Of a stretch of 23,715 nt of DNA, positions 18,362 to 23,715 are shown in pieces. The stretch's first letter is position 1; the number at the start of each line of letters is the position of its first letter. A program made the translations under genes and the position numbers. This DNA is from RGIG9115 sp045603225 (lineage in GTDB: Bacteria > Bacillota > Clostridia > UBA1381): assembly GCA_045603225.1 (NCBI GenBank), contig JAZULT010000092.1:1-23715 (forward strand). The letters run 5' to 3'. The notes under the pieces are model-generated. The model saw only the letters and a program-made list of their open reading frames with translations. It was not told the DNA's origin and ran no database searches.

Positions 18362-19041
18362 TACAACAGGAATTTGAAAAACGTAAAAAATCAAAGCACT
18401 ATATGACAACATCAAGTTGTTTTTCAGGAAAAATATTCTGCGAAAACTGCGGTGGAATGTATGGCTCGAAGGTGTGGCACAGTAATTCAAAATATAAAAG
18501 AACTATATGGCAGTGTAATAACAAGTTTAAGAATAAAGAAAAATGCAAAACACCTCATCTGTCAGAAGCAACACTTCAGGAAGCGTTTGTCAAAATATTC
18601 AATGAACTGATAGAAAATAGGGAAGAACTGATAACCTTCATCGAAGAAACAGTTCTGAAAGTATGTGATATATCAGAGCTTAATAAAAAATTGTGCATAG
18701 CAAAAGCAGAAACAAATACAAAGCTTGAAGCAGTAAATGAATACGTAAAACTCAATAGCCGGACAGTAATACCACAAAACGAATATGCTGAAACCTTTAA
18801 TAACCTCATGACAGAATATGAAACAGCACAAGTAAAACAACAACAGCTTGAAAAAGAAAAGAATGAAACATATACTCGAAATCAAAAATGTAAAGACTTC
18901 ATTGAAACACTAAAGCAAAATATCATACTTCAGAATTTTGATGAACAGCTGTTCAATAGCATGGTTGAGAAAATATCGGTGTTTGAGGATAAACTGATAT
19001 TTGAATTTAAGGATGGAACGGAAAGGGAGTATAGTTTATAG
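18358..19041 (+). pseudogene. Large serine recombinase, C-terminal remnant
   Basis: Only the C-terminal part of a large serine integrase survives. Reading the open frame back from the first ATG (18403) gives LVQQEFEKRKKSKHY, the usual segment before the zinc ribbon, so similarity starts near 18358. An in-frame stop lies a little further up, at 18331-18333. Counting from ATG 18403, the zinc-ribbon cysteines are 13, 16, 38 and 48 (FCENC, WQCNN, EKCKTPHL) with the family's SKVWHSNSKYKRTIWQC stretch. A long coiled coil follows (about 70-175) and then a short beta end. The N-terminal catalytic serine domain and most of the DNA-binding domain (some 300 residues) are absent, so it cannot recombine. 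A free C-terminal protein from ATG 18403 is conceivable but has no good ribosome site. Confidence 0.85.
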
Positions 19042-19065
19042 AAATCAATAAGATATCAACATACT

Positions 19066-19091
19066 CCGGGAGGCGTTGCCTCCCTCTTTTT
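19066..19091 (+). terminator. Intrinsic terminator after the recombinase remnant
   Basis: GGGAGGC (19068-19074) and GCCTCCC (19078-19084) form a perfect 7-bp GC stem with a GTT loop, followed by TCTTTTT. It lies 26 bases past the remnant's stop and separates it from the next transcription unit. Confidence 0.9.
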
Positions 19092-19116
19092 GATTGTAAA
19101 TTTTCTGTGAAGTGAC

Positions 19117-19145
19117 TTGTCGAAGTATGGAAATTATGGTATAAT
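19117..19145 (+). promoter_or_regulatory. Strong promoter of the orphan membrane protein gene
   Basis: TTGTCG (19117-19122), a 17-base spacer and a consensus TATAAT (19140-19145) with TG at 19137-19138 form an extended -10 promoter 30 bases before the start codon. The -35 hexamer overlaps TGTCGAA (19118-19124), a box that recurs upstream of two other genes in this region. Confidence 0.75.
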
Positions 19146-19175
19146 AGTTAAAAAGATTTAAAGGGATGTTTCATT

Positions 19176-19871
19176 ATGGATAAAATAATAATCATAGTAG
19201 CAATAATAGTGGTTTGTGTCATTGGGTTGATGCTTAAGATTAAGTATATATATGATTTAAATAAAAGGCATGAATTTGTTGTTGAGTATCATAACAAGTT
19301 TGTTGATTTAATAAATGGAAAAATGAGCGGGTCCTTCAATCAAATAAATTATACATGGTTGATGAAAAATGTACATAAAATGCATTCTGAACTAGGTGCT
19401 ATAGGATATGTAAATTATGTAGACAAGCTTCATGGTGTACAAGCAACAAATCACGCACTTTTGTTGAATTTTTTAGCAGAAGTACAACAAGAAGATGATA
19501 TTAGAAATCCTATAATTGCTAAGAGAATGATGGATTCAGCAAAAACATGTTCAGATATGTTTATAAGGCATGATGGTGATTTGAGCGAATGGAAGGAAGA
19601 AACAAAAAAGAAAGTATGCAATCCGTTTTCATTATTTGGAGAGGGGGTTAGATATATTGTACACTTGCCTATAAATTGTTTTTATTGGTTAGACTTAATA
19701 TCATTAGAAACTGCGGTCAAAATTAAGACAAATATGTTTCTGAAAATGATAGAAAAAATATTTATGCTGCTTTCTTTGTTATCAGCTGTTGTAACTATAG
19801 TTATTGGATGGAATGAGTTTGTTGTAATTATTATTGGCTTTTTTAAGAATTTAAAATCAATATGGAATTAA
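19176..19871 (+). CDS. Orphan membrane-anchored protein
   Basis: A 231-aa protein that I do not recognise. An N-terminal membrane segment (about 4-20) is followed by a positively charged stretch, then a mainly helical soluble part (about 30-150), and a strongly hydrophobic C-terminal stretch (about 192-222) that could be one long or two short membrane segments. AAAGGGATG at 19160-19168 and the consensus promoter support the start and suggest real expression. It is A/T-richer than the glycan operon and sits directly behind a mobile-element remnant and terminator, so it may be acquired cargo. A role in phage defence or toxin activity would be speculation. Confidence 0.75.
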   Translation: MDKIIIIVAIIVVCVIGLMLKIKYIYDLNKRHEFVVEYHNKFVDLINGKMSGSFNQINYTWLMKNVHKMHSELGAIGYVNYVDKLHGVQATNHALLLNFLAEVQQEDDIRNPIIAKRMMDSAKTCSDMFIRHDGDLSEWKEETKKKVCNPFSLFGEGVRYIVHLPINCFYWLDLISLETAVKIKTNMFLKMIEKIFMLLSLLSAVVTIVIGWNEFVVIIIGFFKNLKSIWN

Positions 19872-19996
19872 CACTATTCTTTGCAATGAAATTAGTTAAA
19901 AATATTAAGAATGTGTTATACGATGAGATGCTAAAGTCAGAGGCATTTAAACCTTATGTGCCGCGATTGATAAAAAAGTTGGCATATAGACTTTAA
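19862..19996 (+). CDS. Tiny ORF or gene remnant
   Basis: A 44-residue frame beginning MELTLFFAMKLVKN and ending KPYVPRLIKKLAYRL overlaps the end of the orphan membrane gene by 10 bases. An internal ATG at 19886 would give 36 residues. The basic, helix-like C-terminus looks more like a protein tail than random translation, but no clear ribosome site is present. It may be a real small protein or the remnant of a decayed gene. Confidence 0.3.
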   Translation: MELTLFFAMKLVKNIKNVLYDEMLKSEAFKPYVPRLIKKLAYRL

Positions 19997-20010
19997 ATTT
20001 TAAAAAATTA

Positions 20011-20040
20011 GTGGCATCTAAATCGTTTGCTGATTCTAAA
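20011..20040 (+). promoter_or_regulatory. Diverged copy of the repeated promoter-like block
   Basis: GTGGCATCTAAAT (20011-20023) resembles TTGGCATCCAGAT in the gap before the YeiH-like gene. The same 18-base spacing leads to TCTAAA (20035-20040). A TGTTGAA box follows at 20049. This is the likely upstream control region of the FAD-dependent oxidoreductase; similarity is partial. Confidence 0.3.
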
Positions 20041-20077
20041 AGATAACATGTTGAATTTTGAAAGAGAGGTTGAAATA

Positions 20078-21277
20078 ATGATAATAAACGAGCAGATATG
20101 TACTGAGGTTAAAGGAGAATATGATGTAGCGGTATGCGGTGGTGGTTTTGCCGGCATTTCTGCAGCATTGGCAGCAGCAAGGCAGGGAAGCAAAGTTGTT
20201 CTTTTGGAGAAACAATATATGCTTGGCGGTCTTGGTACAGCAGGAATTGTAACAATATTTCTTCCGCTTTGTGATGGCTTTGGCAGACAAGTATCATTTG
20301 GCATAGCAGAGGAACTTTTACGTTTGTCAATATTGCATGGTGCGGAGGCTATGTATCCTGATAATTGGCTTGAAAACAAAGGAACGCGAGGCGAAAAAGA
20401 TAAAAGGTTTGAGGTTCAGTATAATCCGCAACTTTTTGCTATTCTGGCAGAAAAACTTCTTTTGGAGGAAGGCGTTGATATACTGTATGGAACATATGCT
20501 GTTGGAGTAAATGCAAGTGATAATAAAATTAGACATATAATTGCAGAAAACAAATCGGGAAGAGCTGCATATAAGGTTAAATCGGTAGTTGATGCAACCG
20601 GTGATTGTGATATAGCCAATTTTGCGGGCGCTCCAACTGAGAAATTTAATCAGGGAAATGTACTTGCTGCATGGTACTATTCGGTAGGAAATGATGGTTA
20701 TAAACTTAATATGGTTGGTTTTGCAGATATTCCGGATGAAGAAAAGAATGAATGTAACAAGATTGAACCACTTACTGCAAGGCGATTTTCAGGGCTTAAT
20801 GGTGAGGAACTGTCAGAGCAAATGTGTATGTCACACCAATCTACATATGCGGATTTTTTGAAAAAGCGTAAAGGTGATGATACTCTTCTGCCGGTAACCA
20901 TCGCTACAACACCTCAAATAAGAATGACAAGACGTATTATTGGGGAGTATGAATTGTCACATACAGAAATGCACAAACATTTTGAAGATTCTATTGGTAT
21001 GGTTTCGAATTGGAAAAAGCGTGGGCCTGTATATGAGGTGCCATTCAGAACCCTTTATAATTCAAATGTAAAGAACCTGATTTGTGCCGGAAGATGTACC
21101 TCTGTAAATGAAACGATGTGGGATATTATGAGAGTTATTCCGTGTTGCGCCGTAACAGGACAGGCTGCAGGAACTGCAGCAGCCATGACTGATGATTTTG
21201 TAAACATAGATATCAAAAACCTTCAAGAAAAACTTGTAGAAAATGGTGTTTTTATCCATGAGGACGATCTGAAATAA
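20078..21277 (+). CDS. FAD-dependent oxidoreductase (FAD_oxidored type)
   Basis: A 399-aa soluble flavoprotein. The N-terminal dinucleotide-binding motif CGGGFAGISAALAAARQGSKV lies about 20 residues in and is followed by LLEK, the expected acidic end of the second strand, and by MLGGLGTAGIV, typical of the PF12831-type family. The C-terminal FAD-binding signature NLICAGRCTSVNETMWDIMRV and the GQAAGTAAAM helix are present, so the protein appears complete. The frame extends 17 codons upstream, but AGAGAGGT at 20063-20070, seven bases before ATG 20078, marks the probable start. No signal peptide. Members of this family are often annotated only generally; the substrate here is unknown. Its neighbours are unrelated to it, so context gives no pathway. 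Confidence 0.88.
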   Translation: MIINEQICTEVKGEYDVAVCGGGFAGISAALAAARQGSKVVLLEKQYMLGGLGTAGIVTIFLPLCDGFGRQVSFGIAEELLRLSILHGAEAMYPDNWLENKGTRGEKDKRFEVQYNPQLFAILAEKLLLEEGVDILYGTYAVGVNASDNKIRHIIAENKSGRAAYKVKSVVDATGDCDIANFAGAPTEKFNQGNVLAAWYYSVGNDGYKLNMVGFADIPDEEKNECNKIEPLTARRFSGLNGEELSEQMCMSHQSTYADFLKKRKGDDTLLPVTIATTPQIRMTRRIIGEYELSHTEMHKHFEDSIGMVSNWKKRGPVYEVPFRTLYNSNVKNLICAGRCTSVNETMWDIMRVIPCCAVTGQAAGTAAAMTDDFVNIDIKNLQEKLVENGVFIHEDDLK

Positions 21278-21292
21278 TTTTTTGTCCCTAAC

Positions 21293-21321
21293 TTGACAAA
21301 ATCATAGTAAGAGCGTCGAAT
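21293..21321 (+). promoter_or_regulatory. Candidate promoter of the 117-aa protein gene
   Basis: A perfect TTGACA (21293-21298) is followed after 17 bases by TCGAAT (21316-21321, 4/6). The -10 lies within the first of two boxes (CGTCGAA 21314, TGTCGAA 21324) spaced exactly 10 bases apart. A regulator on those boxes would cover the -10 and the ribosome site. Confidence 0.4.
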
Positions 21322-21341
21322 ATTGTCGAAAGGAGAACAAT

Positions 21342-21695
21342 ATGAAAAAACTTAAAATTACTGTTTTAATCATAATATCTGCGTTTGTACTATTTTGGAT
21401 TTGTTCGATTGCTATGTGCGAATATAATACATATAAGTATGGTGAAATTTTCAGAAACACAAAAATACACGATATTAGCGGCGAAAGATATTTAGACGAT
21501 TGCAATATAAAAGTTTTAAAGTATAACAACGATTACGCTAAAGTATATGCTGTTTTTGAAAATGACTTGAATGAAGTTGGTTTACTTTACTACTTTACTA
21601 AAAATGATGATGGCAATTGGATTTTTGATTATTATGATGCTGTATATTCAAAGACAGGGAGTGCAGATGGGTTTATTTGGCCATATGGAAGATAA
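21342..21695 (+). CDS. Small membrane-anchored protein, unknown
   Basis: A 117-aa protein with an N-terminal hydrophobic segment (about 6-25) that looks like a signal anchor. Cys residues occur near it, but no lipobox with a small residue before Cys is seen. The remainder is a compact, probably beta-rich extracellular domain rich in Tyr and Asp (NDYAKVYAVFEND, NDDGNWIFDYYDAVY). AAAGGAG at 21329-21335 gives a good start. It lies between the FAD-dependent oxidoreductase and the YeiH-like transporter, with its own upstream region, and has no visible functional link to either. I do not recognise the family. Confidence 0.7.
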   Translation: MKKLKITVLIIISAFVLFWICSIAMCEYNTYKYGEIFRNTKIHDISGERYLDDCNIKVLKYNNDYAKVYAVFENDLNEVGLLYYFTKNDDGNWIFDYYDAVYSKTGSADGFIWPYGR

Positions 21696-21742
21696 AATTA
21701 AAATTGTTGGTCTTGAATTAACACAATGCACTGCCTAAAAAG

Positions 21743-21774
21743 CATTGGCATCCAGATTATACAGTCTTTATATA
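21743..21774 (+). repeat. Repeated intergenic promoter-like block, copy 1
   Basis: Thirty bases (21743-21772) match 22879-22908 at 29 of 30 positions. The block begins CATTGGCATCCAG and contains TTGGCA (21745-21750) and, 18 bases on, TATATA (21769-21774), a plausible promoter pair. CAATGC (21724-21729) and GCATTG (21742-21747) form an inverted repeat around its left edge with a 12-base loop. It lies just upstream of the YeiH-like transporter. Confidence 0.75.
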
Positions 21775-21808
21775 AGGATTGTCGAAATTTGTTGAAAAGA
21801 GGTATAAT

Positions 21809-22828
21809 ATGAAAATTATAAAAAAGGTGTGGGGAATTATTCCCGGATTAGCAATATCAATTTTGATTGCAGTAGTGGCAAAAACAATTGAAAGCCGTCT
21901 ACCAATACATATTGTGGGAGCATCGGTTATTGCACTATTTATAGGAATGATAATTAATCATTTTTGGAGGCCGGATTTCTTGAAAGCAGGAATCAAGTTT
22001 GCATCAAAGAAAGTTTTGAAATTTGCTATTATTCTCCTTGGCGCTTCTCTCAGTGTTGGGGTGATTCTTTCCGTGGGTAAATTATCATTGATGGTAATGG
22101 TTTTCACTCTTTTGACTTGTTTTGGCGGAGGTTTCTTTATAGGTAAGGCTTTGAAGTTAAATTGGAAGCTATCAAATCTGATTTCAGCAGGAACCGGTAT
22201 CTGTGGAGGTTCTGCCATTGCGGCTATTGCCCCTGTTATTGATGCAAAAGATTCTGATATTGCTTATGCAATGTCAGCAACTTTTTTGTTTGATATGGCA
22301 ATGATTATATTGTTTCCTATAATGGGCAGAGCTTTGGGACTAAGCGATATGGCTTACGGATTATGGGCAGGTACGGCAGTAAATGATACATCAAGCGTGG
22401 TTGCTGCAGGGTATGCTTTTAGCGAAGGTGCAGGCGATTTCGCTACTATGGTTAAACTGACAAGAACACTTAGTATAATCCCGACAGTTTTGGTGTTTTC
22501 TTTTGTAAGTTTGAGGTTAAAACGAAAAGAAATATCTGATGCTTCATATCAGAAAGTTAATATTTTAAGGCTGTTTCCATGGTTTATTTTGGGATTTTTG
22601 GCTTTGGCAGCAGTAAACAGTATGGGAATGATACCGGCAAATGTTTCATCAGTTGCTAAAGATATAAGTAAATTTTTGATGGTTACTGCACTTGCGGCAA
22701 TAGGATTAAACACAAGCTTTAAGGATATGAAAAAGTCCGGAATAAATCCAATGATTCACGGATTTATAATATCAGCACTTGTAGTCATTGTTGCCATTTG
22801 TGTTGAGTGGTGTATGGGATTAGTGTAA
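21809..22828 (+). CDS. YeiH/UPF0324-family membrane transporter (putative sulfate exporter family)
   Basis: A 339-aa polytopic membrane protein with about ten hydrophobic segments. Family signatures are clear: GTGICGGSAIAAIAPVI, FLFDMAMIILFPIMG, GLWAGTAVNDTSSVVAAG and KLTRTL. The family is usually annotated as putative sulfate exporter, but few members are characterised, so the transported solute is uncertain. The frame is open for ten more codons to a TTG at 21779; AAAGAGG at 21796-21802, six bases before ATG 21809, makes the ATG the likely start. No divergent LysR-type regulator, often seen beside such genes, is present. The gene stands alone between two copies of a repeated intergenic block. 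Confidence 0.9.
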   Translation: MKIIKKVWGIIPGLAISILIAVVAKTIESRLPIHIVGASVIALFIGMIINHFWRPDFLKAGIKFASKKVLKFAIILLGASLSVGVILSVGKLSLMVMVFTLLTCFGGGFFIGKALKLNWKLSNLISAGTGICGGSAIAAIAPVIDAKDSDIAYAMSATFLFDMAMIILFPIMGRALGLSDMAYGLWAGTAVNDTSSVVAAGYAFSEGAGDFATMVKLTRTLSIIPTVLVFSFVSLRLKRKEISDASYQKVNILRLFPWFILGFLALAAVNSMGMIPANVSSVAKDISKFLMVTALAAIGLNTSFKDMKKSGINPMIHGFIISALVVIVAICVEWCMGLV

Positions 22829-22878
22829 TTTAAGAATGATTTTTTATTCCTAACTTAACACGAACATGCCTCTAATAA

Positions 22879-22910
22879 CATTGGCATCCAGCTTATACAG
22901 TCTTTATACA
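22879..22910 (+). repeat. Repeated intergenic promoter-like block, copy 2
   Basis: Second copy of the 30-base block, differing from copy 1 by one base (C for A in CATCCAG-x-TTATAC). TTGGCA (22881-22886) and TATACA (22905-22910) keep the 18-base spacing. ATGCC (22866-22870) and GGCAT (22883-22887) form an inverted repeat with a 12-base loop, as in copy 1 though with different paired bases. A CCTAACTTAACAC element sits 20-35 bases upstream. Confidence 0.75.
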
Positions 22911-22941
22911 ACTAATTGCTAAATCCTTTGAGGTGGTATGA

Positions 22942-23307
22942 ATGAATAAAAAGGTATATATTATAACTCTTATTACAGTTTTGTTTTTGGCTTTTGGAGG
23001 TGTTTTACTTCGTTCTGTTTTAACTCCTCAAAGTAACAAAATCACACCGGAAGAGGCGGAGAAGTTATGCTACTCTGTTATGGGAGAGAAGGACGAGGAA
23101 ACGGGATTTCTATTCTCGTTTGGTGTTACGGGAACCTACGAAAAAGACGAAAAACAGTATTATGTAATACGCGCTTCCTGGCTCGTCAACAATAGCCACC
23201 TGTCTTACATTGGTGATTTCTTTGTTTCTGACGACGGAAAAGAAATCTACAATGGTTTTGCTCAGCCGGATGAATACATAATGGAAGACCTGATTTGGAG
23301 TAAATGA
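22942..23307 (+). CDS. Small membrane-anchored extracellular protein, unknown
   Basis: A 121-aa protein with one N-terminal hydrophobic segment (about 5-27) and an exposed domain. It begins ITPEEAEKLCYSVMGEKDEETG and continues with alternating strands (YYVIRASWLVNN, YIGDFFVSDDGKEIY). This order, a helix followed by strands with a DDGKEIY turn, recalls PepSY-like or protease-propeptide-like domains, but the match is not strong enough to name. An ATG four bases earlier hits a stop after three codons, so 22942 is the start, with TGAGGTGG at 22929-22936. It is not similar to the 117-aa protein upstream, although both are short, single-anchor and preceded by similar control regions. Confidence 0.7.
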   Translation: MNKKVYIITLITVLFLAFGGVLLRSVLTPQSNKITPEEAEKLCYSVMGEKDEETGFLFSFGVTGTYEKDEKQYYVIRASWLVNNSHLSYIGDFFVSDDGKEIYNGFAQPDEYIMEDLIWSK

Positions 23308-23347
23308 CTATTACAAAAACAGAAGCTTTGGAGGAAAATCAAAAGAT

Positions 23348-23668
23348 ATGAACAAATGCCGCATAACTGTGATGAGAATAGCTCGTTACGATGATTTGAT
23401 ACAAAAGTATGAAAATCCAATCGAGCATGCTTGCGATTTGAAAGAAGGGCAAGTATTTATTGCAAACGGGTGGAAAAAGCCTGATGGTCTTTGCGATAGT
23501 GCATGGGAAAGTATGTCACCTTTCGTGATGACTTTGTCTCATGGTGGTGAAAATCTTTATATGGGTTGGATGAAAAATTCCATAACGGCTATGATCTCCT
23601 GCAATGATGGGTTTAGACCAGTAAGTTTTTATATTGAGGCACTTGACGAAAGTCCGGATGCAGAATAA
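23348..23668 (+). CDS. TIGR04076-family protein
   Basis: A 106-aa soluble protein. The opening CRITVMRIARYDDLIQKY, the central LKEGQVFIANGWKKPDGLCDSAW and the ending ISCNDGFRPVSFYIEAL follow the TIGR04076 pattern (xKITVxK..DL...Y, EGQEFI...MPEGFCxWAW, CTDGxRPVIFKIE). Length is normal for the family. Its biochemical function is not established to my knowledge. GGAGG at 23330-23334 is 13 bases from ATG, longer than usual, so expression may depend partly on the gene upstream, which ends 40 bases earlier; the two may be cotranscribed. Confidence 0.8.
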   Translation: MNKCRITVMRIARYDDLIQKYENPIEHACDLKEGQVFIANGWKKPDGLCDSAWESMSPFVMTLSHGGENLYMGWMKNSITAMISCNDGFRPVSFYIEALDESPDAE

Positions 23669-23710
23669 TAATTCTTGATTCTGACCTTACACAATCCTTG
23701 TGAGGTTTTT

Positions 23711-23715
23711 ATGAG
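23711..23715 (+). CDS. Possible start of the next gene, cut by the window edge
   Basis: GTGAGG ends five bases before an ATG at 23711, the same layout as the other starts in this stretch, and a CTGACCTTACACAAT element lies upstream as in the preceding gaps. Only one full codon is inside the window, so nothing can be said of the product. Confidence 0.4.

Noticed and set aside
18403..19041. Intact recombinase or stand-alone zinc-ribbon gene
   Set aside because: The catalytic serine domain is missing, similarity begins before the ATG, and there is no ribosome site, so a remnant is the simpler reading.
20027..20077. Upstream in-frame start for the oxidoreductase
   Set aside because: It would add 17 residues before the usual family N-terminus and lacks a ribosome site; ATG 20078 has one at the right distance.
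20008..20379. Antisense open frame of 123 codons at the start of the FAD-dependent oxidoreductase
   Set aside because: It is opposite the conserved dinucleotide-binding motif, and no family resemblance or start signal is present.
21779..21808. TTG start for the YeiH-like transporter
   Set aside because: The ATG at 21809 has AAAGAGG six bases upstream, whereas TTG 21779 overlaps a control box and has no ribosome site.
21700..22935. Classical integron attC sites in the repeated gaps
   Set aside because: ACTTAAC near 22851 fits the left RYYYAAC box, but no matching GTTRRRY right box is found in the same gap and no integron integrase is visible. Only the cassette-like layout is retained as a finding.
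1..23715. CRISPR arrays, tRNA or rRNA genes, complete insertion sequences
   Set aside because: No regularly spaced repeats, no tRNA-like cloverleaf with a TTCRA arm, no rRNA-like conserved tracts and no transposase were seen on either strand by eye.

Overview
The window looks like a chromosomal segment from a low-GC, Gram-positive, gut-type Clostridia bacterium. The grounds are A/T-rich codon use, strong AGGAGG-like ribosome sites, TTGACA/TATAAT-type promoters, S-layer homology (SLH) domains on secreted proteins, and a relict large serine recombinase of the clostridial type. No rRNA, tRNA or CRISPR array is visible, so the genus cannot be named.

All convincing genes are on the + strand. Bases 1-341 hold no gene but contain two intrinsic terminators flanking a possible multi-stem RNA or palindromic element, then a promoter. 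Bases 342-18307 form one tightly packed run of seven genes: (1) a cytoplasmic LacZ-type GH2 beta-galactosidase; (2) a 1448-aa secreted SLH protein with two N-terminal carbohydrate-binding-like modules and a GH42-like clan GH-A catalytic region; (3) a secreted right-handed beta-helix protein of the pectate-lyase-like fold; (4) an SLH protein with a binding module, FN3 and helical stalk; (5) a large secreted protein with a degenerate SLH-like N-terminus and repeated beta motifs; (6) a small secreted binding-module/FN3 protein; (7) a secreted protein made of five tandem binding-like modules. Gene gaps are 18, 14, 17, -4, 3 and 68 bases, so genes 1-6 are very probably one operon; gene 7 follows a small hairpin and may be expressed at its own level. 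I read this as a cell-surface glycan-degrading apparatus: SLH proteins tether enzymes and binding modules to the wall, a beta-helix protein and a GH-A enzyme act outside, and the cytoplasmic GH2 enzyme finishes imported galactosides. No transporter or regulator is in the window. The substrate is inferred only as a beta-galactoside-containing glycan.

At about 18355 the operon's terminal hairpin runs directly into the C-terminal remnant of a large serine recombinase, marking an old mobile-element junction. From there to the end lies a more A/T-rich accessory stretch of unrelated single genes: an orphan two-TM protein, a tiny ORF, an FAD-dependent oxidoreductase, a small anchored protein, a YeiH/UPF0324 transporter, another small anchored protein and a TIGR04076 protein. 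Several of these are separated by related intergenic blocks (one 30-base segment matches at 29 of 30 positions between two gaps) that look like duplicated promoter units. Several upstream regions also carry paired TGTCGAA-like boxes 10 bases apart. This repeated gap architecture between non-homologous genes, and the multi-module surface operon, are the two parts most worth following up.
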